Origin: Taudactylus pleione | Taxonomy: Eukaryota; Chordata; Amphibia; Anura; Myobatrachidae | Length of the DNA stretch: 64,000 nt | Direction of reading: 5' to 3' | Assembly: GCA_031769625.1 (NCBI GenBank) | Contig: JAUIMM010001250.1 | Location: 806,001-870,000, forward strand | In this document: positions 37,301 through 51,601 of the stretch, one piece after another | How the letters are laid out: every line of letters begins with the position of its first letter | How positions within the stretch are numbered: position 1 is the stretch's first letter | Translations under genes and position numbers: made by a program | Notes under the pieces: generated by a model | Databases searched by the model: none | What the model was told of the DNA's origin: nothing | What the model saw: the letters and a program-made list of their open reading frames with translations, nothing else

Positions 37301-40063
37301 TGGGGTCTGGTACACTATAATCATGGTATGGCTGATATCTGTGGTCAGAGACAAAGCTGGGGATTGCTACACAGTAATCATGGCATGGCTGATAGCTGTG
37401 GTCAGAGACAAAGCAGGTGACTGGTACACAGTAATCATGGCATGGCTGATATCTGGAGTCAGAGACAAAGCTGTGTTCTGGTACAAAGTAATCATGGCAT
37501 GGCTGATAGCTGTGGTCAGAGACAGAGCAGGGGTCTAGTACATAGTTGTCATGGCATGGCTGATAGATGAAGTCAGAGACAAAGCTTGGGTCTGGGACAC
37601 AGTAATCTTGGTATGGCTGATAGCTGTGGTCAGAGACAAAGCTGGGGACTGGTACACAGTAATCATGGCATGGCTGATAGCTGTTGTCAGAGACAGAGCA
37701 GGGGTCTAGTACAAAGTAATCATGGCATGGCTGATAGATGCGGTCAGAGACAGTGCAGAGGTCTAGTACAAAGTAATCATGGCATGGCTGATAGCTGTGG
37801 TCAGAGAAGGAGCAGGGGTCTAGTACAATGTAATCATGGCATGGCTGATAGCTGCGGTCAGAGACAGAGCAGGGGTCTAGTACATAGTAATCATGGCATG
37901 GCTGATAGATGTGGTCAGAGACAAAGCTGGGGTCTGGGACTCAGTAATCTTGGTATGGCTGATAGCTGTGGTCAGAGACAAAGCAGGGGTATGGTACACA
38001 GTAATCATGGCATGGTTGAGAGCAGTGGCCAGAGACAAAGCTGTGTTCTGGTACAAAGTAATCATGGCATGGCTTTTAGCTGTGTTCAGAGACAGAGCTG
38101 GGGTCTAGTACATAGTTATCAAGGCATGCTTGATAGATGTGGTCAGAGACAAAGCTTGGGTCTGGGACACAGTAATCTTGGTATGGCTGATAGCTGTGGT
38201 CAGAGACAAAGCTGGGGACTGGTACACAGTAATCATGGCATGGCTGATAGCAGTGGCCAGAGACAAAGATGGGGTCTGGTACACAGTAATCATGGCATGG
38301 CTGAATGCTGTGGTCAGAGACAAAGCTGTGGACTGGTACATAGTTATCATTGCATGGCTGGTAACTGTGGTCAGACACAAAGCTGGGGTCTGGTACACAG
38401 TAATCATGCCATGGCTGATAGCTGTTTTCAGAGACTAAGCTAGAGACTTGTACTAAATAATCTTGGCATAGCTGATAGCTGTGGTCAGAGACAAAGCTGG
38501 GGTCTGGTACACTATAATCATGGTATGGCTGATATCTGTGGTCAGAGACAAAGCTGGGGATTGCTACACAGTAATCATGGCATGGCTGATAGCTGTGGTC
38601 AGAGACAAAGCAGGTGACTGGTACACAGTAATCATGGCATGGCTGATATCTGGAGTCAGAGACAAAGCTGTGTTCTGGTACAAAGTAATCATGGCATGGC
38701 TGATAGCTGTGGTCAGAGACAGAGCAGGGGTCTAGTACATAGTTGTCATGGCATGGCTGATAGATGTAGTCAGAGACAAAGCTTGGGTCTGGGACACAGT
38801 ATTCTTGGTATGGCTGATAGCTGTGGTCAGAGACAAAGCTGGGGACTGGTACACAGTAATCATGGCATGGCTGAGAGTTGTGGTCAGAGACAGAGCTGGG
38901 GTCTGGAACACATTAATCATGGCATGGCTGATAGCTGTGGTCAGAGACAAAGCTGGGGACTGGTACACAGTAATCATGGCATGGCTGATAGCTGTTGTGA
39001 GAGACAGAGCAGGGGTCTAGTACAAAGTAATCATGGCATGGCTGATAGCTGTGGTCAGAGACAGTGCAGGGGTCTAGTACATAGTAATCATGGCATGGCT
39101 GATAGATGCGGTCAGAGACAGAGCAGGGGTCTAGTACAAAGTAATCATGGCATGGCTGATAGCTCTGGTCAGAGACAAAGCAGGTGACTGGTACACAGTA
39201 ATCATGGCATGGCTGATATCTGGAGTCAGAGACAAAGCTGTGTTCTGGTACCAAGTAATCATGGCATGGCTTTTAGCTGTGGTCAGAGACAGAGCAGGGG
39301 TCTAGTACATAGTTATCATGGCATGGTTGATAGATGTGGTCAGAGACAAAGCTGGGGACTGGTACACAGTAATCATGGCATGGCTGATAGCAGTGGCCAG
39401 AGACAAAGATGGGGTCTGGTACACACTAATCATGGCATGGCTGATAGCTGTTGTCAGAGACAGAGCAGGGGTCTAGTACAAAGTAATCATGGCATGGCTG
39501 ATAGATGCGGTCAGAGACAGAGCAGAGGTCAAGTACAAAGTAATCATGGCATGGCTGATAGCTGTGGTCAGAGACAGAGCAGGGGTCTAGTACAAAGTAA
39601 TCATGGCATGGCTGATAGATGTGGTCAGAGACAAAGCTGGGGTCTGGGACTCAGTAATCTTTGTATAGCTGATAGCTGTGGTCAGAGACAAAGCAGGGGT
39701 ATGGTACACAGTATTCATGGCATGGTTGAGAGCAGTGGCCAGAAACAAAGCTGGGGTCTGGAACACAGTATTCATGTCATGGCTGATAGCTGTGGTCAGA
39801 GACAAAGCTGGGGACTGGTACACAGTAATCATGGTATGGCTGATAGCTGTTGTGAGAGACAGAGCAGGGGTCTAGTACAAAGTAATCATGGCATGGCTGA
39901 TAGCTGTGGTCAGAGACAGAGCAGGGGTCTAGTACATAGTAATCATGGCATGGCTGATAGATGCGGTCAGAGACAGAGCAGGGGTCTAGTACAAAGTAAT
40001 CATGGCATGGCTGATAGCTTTGGTCAGAGACAAAGCAGGTGACTGGTACACAGTAATCATGGC
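34364..40063. repeat. Block C2: 100-monomer HOR (5,700 bp)
   Basis: This is the second tandem copy, with junction monomers at 35,133, 35,817, 37,242 and 38,439 in the same 684/1,425/1,197 spacing as C1. It is one monomer shorter: near 39,600 a single class B unit, present at the matching place in C1 and C3, is missing, so the offset drops from 5,757 to 5,700. Private point variants include GTCTAGAAC at about 36,793 and GATGAAGTC at about 37,567. Near 40,020 it switches to the AGCTTTGGTC and TATCTATAGTC variants that C3 also carries at its end, where C1 has AGCTCTGGTC and TATCTGGAGTC. Confidence 0.88.
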
Positions 40064-43000
40064 ATGGCTGATATCTATAGTCAGAGACAAAGCTGTGTTC
40101 TGGTACAAAGTAATCATGGCATGGCTTTTAGCTGTGGTCAGAGACAGAGCAGGGGTCTAGTACATAGTTATCATGGCATGGTTGATAGATGTGGTCAGAG
40201 ACAAAGCTTGGGTCTGGGACACAGTAATCTTGGTATGGCTGATAGCTGTGGTCAGAGACAAAGCTGGGGACTGGTATACAGTAATCATGGCATGGCTGAG
40301 AGCTGTGGTCAGAGACAGTGCTGGGGTCTGGTACACAGTAATCGTAGCATGGCTGATCGATGTGGTTAAAGACAGAGCTGGGGTCTGGAACACATTAATA
40401 ATGGCATGGCTGATAGCTTTGTCAGAGACAAAGCTGGGGTCCGGTGCACAGTAATCGTGGCATGGCTGATAGATGTGGTCAGAGACAAAGCTGGTATCTG
40501 GTACACAGTAATCATGGCATGAGTGATAGCTGTGGTCAGAGACAAAGCTGGGGTCTGGTACACTACAATCATGGCATGGCTGATATCTGCGGTCAGAGAC
40601 AGAGCTGGGGTCTGGTAAACAGTAATCATGGCATGGCTGATAGCTGTGATCAGAGACAAAGCTGGGGTCTGGTACACAGTAATCATGGCATGGCTGAATG
40701 CTATGGTCAGAGACAAAGCTGTGGACTGGTACATAGTTATCATTGCATGGCTGGTAACTGTGGTCAAACACAAAGCTGGGGTCTGGTACACAGTAATCAT
40801 GCCATGGCTGATAGTTGTTTTCAGAGACTAAGCTAGAGACTTGTACTAAATAATCTTGGCATAGCTGATAGCTGTGGTCAGAGTCAAAGCTGGGGACTAG
40901 TACACAGTAATCATGGCATGGCTGATAGCTCTGGTCAGAGACAAAGCTGGGGACTGGTACACAGTAATCATGGCATGGCTGATAGATGCGGTCAGAGACA
41001 GAGCAGGGGTCTAGTACAAAGTAATCATGGCATGGCTGATAGCTGTGGTCAGAGACAAAGCAGGTGACTGGTACACAGTAATCTTGGCATGGCTGATATC
41101 TGGAGTTAGAGACAAAGCTGTGTTCTGGTACAAAGTAATCATGGCATGGCTTTTAGCTGTGTTCAGAGACAGAGCTGGGGTCTAGTACATAGTTATCAAG
41201 GCATGCTTGATAGATGTGGTCAGAGACAAAGCTTGGGTCTGGGACACAGTAATCTTGGTATGGCTGATAGCTGTGGTCAGAGACAAAGCTGGGGACTGGT
41301 ACACAGTAATCATGGCATGGCTGATAGCAGTGGCCAGAGACAAGGATGGGGTCTGGTACACAGTAATCATGGCATGGCTGAATGCTGTGGTCAGAGACAA
41401 AGCTGTGGACTGGTACATAGTTATCATTGCATGGCTGGTAACTGTGGTCAGACACAAAGCTGGGGTCTGGTACACAGTAATCATGCCATGGCTGATAGCT
41501 GTTTTCAGAGACTAAGCTAGAGACTTGTACTAAATAATCTTGGCATAGCTGATAGCTGTGGTCAGAGACAAAGCTGGGGTCTGGTACACTATAATCATGG
41601 TATGGCTGATATCTGTGGTCAGAGACAAAGCTGGGGATTGCTACACAGTAATCATGGCATGGCTGATAGCTGTGGTCAGAGACAAAGCAGGTGACTGGTA
41701 CACAGTAATCATGGCATGGCTGATATCTGGAGTCAGAGACAAAGCTGTGTTCTGGTACAAAGTAATCATGGCATGGCTGATAGCTGTGGTCAGAGACAGA
41801 GCAGGGGTCTAGTACATAGTTGTCATGGCATGGCTGATAGATGTAGTCAGAGACAAAGCTTGGGTCTGGGACACCGTAATCTTGGTATGGCTGATAGCTG
41901 TGGTCAGAGACAAAGCTGGGGACTGGTACACAGTAATCATGGCATGGCTGAGAGTTGTGGTCAGAGACAGAGCTGGGGTCTGGAACACATTAATCATGGC
42001 ATGGCTGATAGCTGTGGTCAGAGACAAAGCTGGGGACTGGTACACAGTAATCATGGCATGGCTGATAGCTGTTGTGAGAGACAGAGCAGGGGTCTAGTAC
42101 AAAGTAATCATGGCATGGCTGATAGCTGTGGTCAGAGACAGAGCAGGGGTCTAGTACATAGTAATCATGGCATGGCTGATAGATGCGGTCAGAGACAGAG
42201 CAGGGGTCTAGTACAAAGTAATCATGGCATGGCTGATAGCTCTGGTCAGAGACAAAGCAGGTGACTGGTACACAGTAATCATGGCATGGCTGATATCTGG
42301 AGTCAGAGACTAAGCTGTGTTCTGGTACCAAGTAATCATGGCATGGCTTTTAGCTGTGGTCAGAGACAGAGCAGGGGTCTAGTACATAGTTATCATGGCA
42401 TGGCTGATAGCAGTGGCCAGAGACAAATATGGGGTCTGGTACACAGTAATCATGGCATGGCTGATAGCTGTTGTCAGAGACAGAGCAGGGGTCTAGTACA
42501 AAGTAATCATGGCATGGCTGATAGATGCGGTCAGAGACAGAGCAGAGGTCAAGTACAAAGTAATCATGGCATGGCTGATAGCTGTGGTCAGAGACAGAGC
42601 AGGGGTCTAGTACAAAGTAATCATGGCATGGCTGATAGCTGCGGTCAGAGACAAAGCTGGGGACTGGTATACAGTAATCATGGCATTGCTGATAGCTGTG
42701 GTCAGAGACAAAGCTGGGGACTGGTACACAGTAATCATGGCATGGCTGATAGCAGTGGCCAGAGACAAAGATGGGGTCTGGTACACAGTAATCATGGCAT
42801 GGCTGAATGCTGTGGTCAGAGACAAAGCTGTGGACTGGTACATAGTTATCATTGCATGGCTGGTAACTGTGGTCAGACACAAAGCTGGGGTCTGGTACAC
42901 AGTAATCATGCCATGGCTGATAGCTGTTTTCAGAGACTAAGCTAGAGACTTGTACTAAATAATCTTGGCATAGCTGATAGCTGTGGTCAGAGACAAAGCT

Positions 43001-45819
43001 GGGGTCTGGTACACTATAATCATGGTATGGCTGATATCTGTGGTCAGAGACAAAGCTGGGGATTGCTACACAGTAATCATGGCATGGCTGATAGCTGTGG
43101 TCAGAGACAAAGCAGGTGACTGGTACACAGTAATCATGGCATGGCTGATATCTGGAGTCAGAGACAAAGCTGTGTTCTGGTACAAAGTAATCATGGCATG
43201 GCTGATAGCTGTGGTCAGAGACAGAGCAGGGGTCTAGTACACAGTTGTCATGGCATGGCTGATAGATGTAGTCAGAGACAAAGCTTGGGTCTGGGACACA
43301 GTAATCTTGGTATGGCTGATAGCTGTGGTCAGAGACAAAGCTGGGGACTGGTACACAGTAATCATGGCATGGCTGATAGCTGTTGTCAGAGACAGAGCAG
43401 GGGTCTAGTACAAAGTAATCATGGCATGGCTGATAGATGCGGTCAGAGACAGAGCAGAGGTCTAGTACAAAGTAATCATGGCATGGCTGATAGCTGTGGT
43501 CAGAGAAGGAGCAGGGGTCTAGTACAATGTAATCATGGCATGGCTGATAGCTGCGGTCAGAGACAGAGCAGGGGTCTAGTACATAGTAATCATGGCATGG
43601 CTGATAGATGTGGTCAGAGACAAAGCTGGGGTCTGGGACTCAGTAATCTTGGTATGGCTGATAGCTGTGGTCAGAGACAAAGCAGGGGTATGGTACACAG
43701 TAATCATGGCATGGTTGAGAGCAGTGGCCAGAGACAAAGCTGTGTTCTGGTACAAAGTAATCATGGCATGGCTTTTAGCTGTGTTCAGAGACAGAGCTGG
43801 GGTCTAGTACATAGTTATCAAGGCATGCTTGATAGATGTGGTCAGAGACAAAGCTTGGGTCTGGGACACAGTAATCTTGGTATGGCTGATAGCTGTGGTC
43901 AGAGACAAAGCTGGGGACTGGTACACAGTAATCATGGCATGGCTGATAGCAGTGGCCAGAGACAAAGATGGGGTCTGGTACACAGTAATCATGGCATGGC
44001 TGAATGCTGTGGTCAGAGACAAAGCTGTGGACTGGTACATAGTTATCATTGCATGGCTGGTAACTGTGGTCAGACACAAAGCTGGGGTCTGGTACACAGT
44101 AATCATGCCATGGCTGATAGCTGTTTTCAGAGACTAAGCTAGAGACTTGTACTAAATAATCTTGGCATAGCTGATAGCTGTGGTCAGAGACAAAGCTGGG
44201 GTCTGGTACACTATAATCATGGTATGGCTGATATCTGTGGTCAGAGACAAAGCTGGGGATTGCTACACAGTAATCATGGCATGGCTGATAGCTGTGGTCA
44301 GAGACAAAGCAGGTGACTGGTACACAGTAATCATGGCATGGCTGATATCTGGAGTCAGAGACAAAGCTGTGTTCTGGTACAAAGTAATCATGGCATGGCT
44401 GATAGCTGTGGTCAGAGACAGAGCAGGGGTCTAGTACATAGTTGTCATGGCATGGCTGATAGATGTAGTCAGAGACAAAGCTTGGGTCTGGGACACAGTA
44501 TTCTTGGTATGGCTGATAGCTGTGGTCAGAGACAAAGCTGGGGACTGGTACACAGTAATCATGGCATGGCTGAGAGTTGTGGTCAGAGACAGAGCTGGGG
44601 TCTGGAACACATTAATCATGGCATGGCTGATAGCTGTGGTCAGAGACAAAGCTGGGGACTGGTACACAGTAATCATGGCATGGCTGATAGCTGTTGTGAG
44701 AGACAGAGCAGGGGTCTAGTACAAAGTAATCATGGCATGGCTGATAGCTGTGGTCAGAGACAGTGCAGGGGTCTAGTACATAGTAATCATGGCATGGCTG
44801 ATAGATGCGGTCAGAGACAGAGCAGGGGTCTAGTACAAAGTAATCATGGCATGGCTGATAGCTCTGGTCAGAGACAAAGCAGGTGACTGGTACACAGTAA
44901 TCATGGCATGGCTGATATCTGGAGTCAGAGACAAAGCTGTGTTCTGGTACCAAGTAATCATGGCATGGCTTTTAGCTGTGGTCAGAGACAGAGCAGGGGT
45001 CTAGTACATAGTTATCATGGCATGGTTGATAGATGTGGTCAGAGACAAAGCTGGGGACTGGTACACAGTAATCATGGCATGGCTGATAGCAGTGGCCAGA
45101 GACAAAGATGGGGTCTGGTACACACTAATCATGGCATGGCTGATAGCTGTTGTCAGAGACAGAGCAGGGGTCTAGTACAAAGTAATCATGGCATGGCTGA
45201 TAGATGCGGTCAGAGACAGAGCAGAGGTCAAGTACAAAGTAATCATGGCATGGCTGATAGCTGTGGTCAGAGACAGAGCAGGGGTCTAGTACAAAGTAAT
45301 CATGGCATGGCTGATAGCTGTGGTCAGAGACAGAGCAGGGGTCTAGTACATAGTAATCATGGCATGGCTGATAGATGTGGTCAGAGACAAAGCTGGGGTC
45401 TGGGACTCAGTAATCTTTGTATAGCTGATAGCTGTGGTCAGAGACAAAGCAGGGGTATGGTACACAGTAATCATGGCATGGTTGAGAGCAGTGGCCAGAA
45501 ACAAAGCTGGGGTCTGGAACACAGTATTCATGTCATGGCTGATAGCTGTGGTCAGAGACAAAGCTGGGGACTGGTACACAGTAATCATGGTATGGCTGAT
45601 AGCTGTTGTGAGAGACAGAGCAGGGGTCTAGTACAAAGTAATCATGGCATGGCTGATAGCTGTGGTCAGAGACAGAGCAGGGGTCTAGTACATAGTAATC
45701 ATGGCATGGCTGATAGATGCGGTCAGAGACAGAGCAGGGGTCTAGTACAAAGTAATCATGGCATGGCTGATAGCTTTGGTCAGAGACAAAGCAGGTGACT
45801 GGTACACAGTAATCATGGC
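40064..45819. repeat. Block C3: 101-monomer HOR (5,756 bp)
   Basis: This is the third tandem copy, with junction monomers at 40,832, 41,516, 42,941 and 44,138. Length is 101 x 57 minus one base. The missing base is in the monomer near 40,418, where GATAGCTTTGTCAG replaces GATAGCTGTTGTCAG. The same deletion occurs near 46,170, 5,756 bp downstream, so similarity runs on to about 46,300 before the monomer order changes. The 43,986-46,645 stretch also matches 9,270-11,930 at an offset of 34,716, tying this domain to the left half. Confidence 0.88.
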
Positions 45820-46986
45820 ATGGCTGATATCTATAGTCAGAGACAAAGCTGTGTTCTGGTACAAAGTAATCATGGCATGGCTTTTAGCTGTGGTCAGAGA
45901 CAGAGCAGGGGTCTAGTACATAGTTATCATGGCATGGTTGATAGATGTGGTCAGAGACAAAGCTTGGGTCTGGGACACAGTAATCTTGGTATGGCTGATA
46001 GCTGTGGTCAGAGACAAAGCTGGGGACTGGTATACAGTAATCATGGCATGGCTGAGAGCTGTGGTCAGAGACAGTGCTGGGGTCTGGTACACAGTAATCG
46101 TAGCATGGCTGATCGATGTGGTTAGAGACAGAGCTGGGGTCTGGAACACATTAATAATGGCATGGCTGATAGCTTTGTCAGAGACAAAGCTGGGGTCCGG
46201 TGCACAGTAATCGTGGCATGGCTGATAGATGTGGTCAGAGACAAAGCTGGTATCTGGTACACAGTAATCATGGCATGAGTGATAGCTGTGGTCAGAGACA
46301 AAGTTAGGATCTGGTACACAGTAATCATGGCATGGCTGATAGCTTTGGTCAGAGACAAAGCTGGGTTCTGGTATACAGTAATCATGGCATTGCTGATAGC
46401 TGTTGTCAGAGACAAAGCTGGGGAGTGGTATACAGTAATAATGGCATGGCAGATATCTGGAGTCAGAGACAAAGCTGTGTTCTGGTACAAAGTAATCATG
46501 GCATGGCTTTTAGCTGTGGTCAGAGACAGAGCAGGGGTCTAGTACATAGTTATCATGGCATGGTTGATAGATGTGGTCAGAGACAAATCTTGGGTCTGGG
46601 ACACTGTAATCTTGGTATGGCTGATAGCTGTGGTCAGAGACAAAGCTGGGGACTGGTACACAGTAATCATGGCATGGCTGAGAGTTGTGGTCAGAGACAG
46701 AGCTGGGGTCTGGAACACATTAATCATGGCATGGCTGATAGCTGTGGTCAGAGACAAAGCTGGGGACTGGTACACAGTAATCATGGCATGGCTGATAGCT
46801 GTGATCAGAGACAAAGCTGGGGTCTGGTACACAGTAATCATGGCATGGCTGAATGCTGTGGTCAGAGACAAAGCTTTGGACTGGTACATAGTTATCATTG
46901 CATGGCTGGTAACTGTGGTCAAACACAAAGCTGGGGTCTGGTACACAGTAATCATGCCATGGCTGATAGCTGTTTTCAGAGACTAA

Positions 46987-48260
46987 GCTAGAGACTTGTA
47001 CTAAATAATCTTGGCATAGCTGATAGCTGTGGTCAGAGACAAAGCTGGGGACTAGTACACAGTAATCATGGCATGGCTGATAGCTGTGGTCAGAGACAAA
47101 GCTGGGGTCTGGTACTCAGTAATCATGGCATGGCTGATAGATGCGGTCAGAGACAGAGCAGGGGTCTAGTACAAAGTAATCATGGCATGGCTGATAGCTC
47201 TGGTCAGAGACAAAGCAGGTGACTGGTACACAGTAATCATGGCATGGCTGATATCTGGAGTCAGAGACAAAGCTGTGTTCTGGTACCAAGTAATCATGGC
47301 ATGGCTTTTAGCTGTGGTCAGAGACAGAGCAGGGGTCTAGTACATAGTTATCATGGCATGGTTGATAGATGTGGTCAGAGACAAAGCTGGGGACTGGTAC
47401 ACAGTAATCATGGCATGGCTGATATCAGTGGCCAGAGACAAAGATGGGGTCTGGTACACAGTAATCATGGCATGGCTGATAGCTGTTGTCAGAGACAGAG
47501 CAGGGGTCTAGTACAAAGTAATCATGGCATGGCTGATAGATGCGGTCAGAGACAGAGCAGAGGTCAAGTACAAAGTAATCATGGCATGGCTGATAGCTGT
47601 GGTCAGAGACAGAGCAGGGGTCTAGTACAAAGTAATCATGGCATGGCTGATAGCTGTGGTCAGAGACAGAGCAGGGGTCTAGTACATAGTAATCATGGCA
47701 TGGCTGATAGATGTGGTCAGAGACAAAGCTGGGGTCTGGGACTCAGTAATCTTTGTATAGCTGATAGCTGTGGTCAGAGACAAAGCAGGGGTATGGTACA
47801 CAGTAATCATGGCATGGTTGAGAGCAGTGGCCAGAAACAAAGCTGGGGTCTGGAACACAGTATTCATGTCATGGCTGATAGCTGTGGTCAGAGACAAAGC
47901 TGGGGACTGGTACACAGTAATCATGGCATGGCTGATAGCTGTTGTGAGAGACAGAGCAGGGGTCTAGTACAAAGTAATCATGGCATGGCTGATAGATGTG
48001 GTCAGAGACAGAGCAGGGGTCTAGTACATAGTAATCATGGCATGGCTGATAGATGCGGTCAGAGACAGAGCAGGGGTCTAGTACAAAGTAACATGGCATG
48101 GCTGATAGCTCTGGTCAGAGACAAAGCAGGTGACTGGTACACAGTAATCATGGTATGGCTGATATCTATAGTCAGAGACAAAGCTGTGTTCTGGTACAAA
48201 GTAATCATGGCATGGCTTTTAGCTGTGGTCAGAGACAGAGCAGGGGTCTAGTACATAGTT
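46987..48260. repeat. Block E1: ~1.2-kb HOR piece starting at a junction monomer
   Basis: This piece runs from a junction monomer through TCTGGTACTCAGTAATC, class C and class D (GGTACCAAGTAATC) units to the TATCTATAGTC marker. Related pieces start at 51,602, 54,167 and 60,551. E1 and the pieces at 51,602 and 54,167 share a 2-bp deletion (AAAGTAACATGGC) at about 48,091, 52,706 and 55,213; the 60,551 piece lacks it. The deletion shifts reading frame, so the forward ORF here passes from one repeat frame to the other. Confidence 0.8.
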
Positions 48261-49399
48261 ATCATGGCATGGTTGATAGATGTGGTCAGAGACAAAGCTT
48301 GGGTCTGGGACACAGTAATCTTGGTATGGCTGATAGCTGTGGTCAGAGACAAAGCTGGGGACTGGTACACAGTAATCATGGCATGGCTGAGAGTTGTGGT
48401 CAGAGACAGAGCTGGGGTCTGGAACACATTAATCATGGCATGGCTGATAGCTGTGGTCAGAGACAAAGCTGGGGACTGGTACACAGTAATCATGGCATGG
48501 CTGATAGCTGTTGTGAGAGACAGAGCAGGGGTCTAGTACAAAGTAATCATGGCATGGCTGATAGCTGTGGTCAGAGACAGAGCAGGGGTCTAGTACATAG
48601 TAATCATGGCATGGCTGATAGATGCGGTCAGAGACAGAGCAGGGGTCTAGTACAAAGTAATCATGGCATGGCTGATAGCTCTGGTCAGAGACAAAGCAGG
48701 TGACTGGTACACAGTAATCATGGCATGGCTGATATCTGGAGTCAGAGACAAAGCTGTGTTCTGGTACCAAGTAATCATGGCATGGCTTTTAGCTGTGGTC
48801 AGAGACAGAGCAGGGGTCTAGTACATAGTTATCATGGCATGGTTGATAGATGTGGTCAGAGACAAAGCTGGGGACTGGTACACAGTAATCATGGCATGGC
48901 TGATAGCAGTGGCCAGAGACAAAGATGGGGTCTGCTACACAGTAATCATGGCATGGCTGATAGCTGTTGTCAGAGACAGAGCAGGGGTCTAGTACAAAGT
49001 AATCATGGCATGGCTGATAGATGCGGTCAGAGACAGAGCAGAGGTCAAGTACAAAGTAATCATGGCATGGCTGATAGATGTGGTCAGAGACAAAGCTGGG
49101 GTCTAGGACTCAGTAATCTTTGTATAGCTGATAGCTGTGGTCAGAGACAAAGCAGGGGTATGGTACACAGTAATCATGGCATGGTTGAGAGCAGTGGCCA
49201 GAAACAAAGCTGGGGTCTGGAACACAGTATTCATGTCATGGCTGATAGCTGTGGTCAGAGACGAAGCTGGGGACTGGTACACAGTAATCATGGCATGGCT
49301 GATAGCTGTGGTCAGAGACAGAGCAGGAGTCTAGTACATAGTAATCATGGCATGGCTGATAGCTTTGGTCAGAGACAAAGCAGGTGACTGGTACACAGT

Positions 49400-51215
49400 A
49401 ATCATGGCATGGCTGATATCTATAGTCAGAGACAAAGCTGTGTTCTGGTACAAAGTAATCATGGCATGGCTTTAGCTGTGGTCAGAGACAGAGCAGGGGT
49501 CTAGTACATAGTTATCATGGCATGGTTGATAGATGTGGTCAGAGACAAAGCTTGGGTCTGGGACACAGTAATCTTGGTATGGCTGATAGCTGTGGTCAGA
49601 GACAAAGCTGGGGACTGGTATACAGTAATCATGGCATGGCTGAGAGCTCTGGTCAGAGACAGTGCTGGGGTCTGGTACACAGTAATCGTAGCATGGCTGA
49701 TCGATGTGGTTAGAGACAGAGCTGGGGTCTGGAACACATTAATAATGGCATGGCTGATAGCTGTTGTCAGAGACAAAGCTGGGGTCCGGTGCACAGTAAT
49801 CGTGGCATGGCTGATAGATGTGGTCAGAGACAAAGCTGGTATCTGGTACACAGTAATCATGGCATGAGTGATAGCTGTGGTCAGAGACAAAGTTAGGATC
49901 TGGTACACAGTAATCATGGCATGGCTGATAGCTTTGGTCAGAGACAAAGCTGGGTTCTGGTATACAGTAATGATGGCATTGCTGATAGCTGTTGTCAGAG
50001 ACAAAGCTGGGGAGTGGTATACAGTAATAATGGCAAGGCAGATATCTGGAGTCAGAGACAAAGCTGTGTTCTGGTACAAAGTAATCATGGCATTGCTTTT
50101 AGCTGTGGTCAGAGACAGAGCAGGGGTCTAGTACATAGTTATCATGGCATGGTTGATAGATGTGGTCAGAGACAAAGCTTGGGTCTGGGACACTGTAATC
50201 TTGGTATGGCTGATAGCTGTGGTCAGAGACAAAGCTGGGGACTGGTACACAGTAATCATGGCATGGCTGATAGCAGTGGCCAGAGACAAAGATGGGGTTT
50301 GGTACACAGTAATCATGGCATGGCTGATAGCTGTTGTCAGAGACAGAGCAGGGGTCTAGTACAAAGTAATCATGGCATGGCTGATAGATGCGGTCAGAGA
50401 CAGAGCAGAGGTCTAGTACAAAGTAATCATGGCATGGCTGATAGCTGTGGTCAGAGACAGAGCAGGGGTCTAGTACAAAGTAATCATGGCATGGCTGATA
50501 GCTGCGGTCAGAGACAGAGCAGGGGTCTAGTACATAGTAATCATGGCATGGCTGATAGATGTGGTCAGAGACAAAGCTGGGGTCTGGGACTCAGTAATCT
50601 TGGTATGGCTGATAGCTGTGGTCAGAGACAAAGCAGGGGTATGGTACACAGTAATCATGGCATGGTTGAGAGCAGTGGCCAGAGACAAAGCTGGGGTCTG
50701 GAACACAGTATTCATGTCATGGCTGATAGCTGTGGTCAGAGACAAAGCTGGGGACTGGTACACAGTAATCATGGCATGGCTGATAGCTGTTGTGAGAGAC
50801 AGAGCAGGGGTCTAGTACAAAGTAATCATGGCATGGAAGATAGCTGTGGTCAGAGACAGAGCAGGGGTTTAGTACATAGTAATCATGGCATGGCTGATAG
50901 ATGCGGTCAGAGACAGAGCAGGGGTCTAGTACAAAGTAATCATGGCATGGCTGATAGCTCTGGTCAGAGACAAAGCAGGTGACTGGTACACAGTAATCAT
51001 GGCATGGCTGATATCTGGAGTCAGAGACAAAGCTGTGTTCTGGTACAAAGTAATCATGGCATGGCTTTTAGCTGTGGTCAGAGACAGAGCAGGGGTCTAG
51101 TACATAGTTATCATGGCATGGTTGATAGATGTGGTCAGAGACAAAGCTTGGGTCTGGGACACAGTAATCTTGGTATGGCTGATAGCTGTGGTCAGAGACA
51201 AAGCTGGGGACTGGT
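49400..51215. repeat. Block D1: ~1.8-kb HOR piece
   Basis: It aligns with 55,270-57,085 at an offset of 5,870-5,871 bp. The one-base step is a T deletion near 49,470 (GGCTTTAGCTG instead of GGCTTTTAGCTG). It contains the AAAGTTAGGATCTGG unit near 49,890 and four consecutive class B units near 50,340-50,530. To the right it continues into GGTATACAG/AAAGACAGTGC units where the partner continues differently. Confidence 0.78.
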
Positions 51216-51601
51216 ATACAGTAATCATGGCATGGCTGAGAGCTGTGGTCAAAGACAGTGCTGGGGTCTGGTACACAGTAATCGTAGCATGGCTGATAGA
51301 TGTGGTTAGAGACAGAGCTGGGGTCTGGAACACATTAATCATGGCATGGCTGATATCTGCCGTCAGAGACAGAGCTGGGGTCTGGTAAACAGTAATCATG
51401 GCATGGCTGATAGCTGTGATCAGAGACAAAGCTGGGGTCTGGTACACAGTAATCATGGCATGGCTGAATGCTGTGGTCAGAGACAATGCTTTGGACTGGT
51501 ACATAGTTATCAATGCATGGCTGGTAACTGTGGTCAAACACAAAGCTGGGGTCTGGTACACAGTAATCATGCCATGGCTGATAGCTGTTTTCAGAGACTT
51601 A

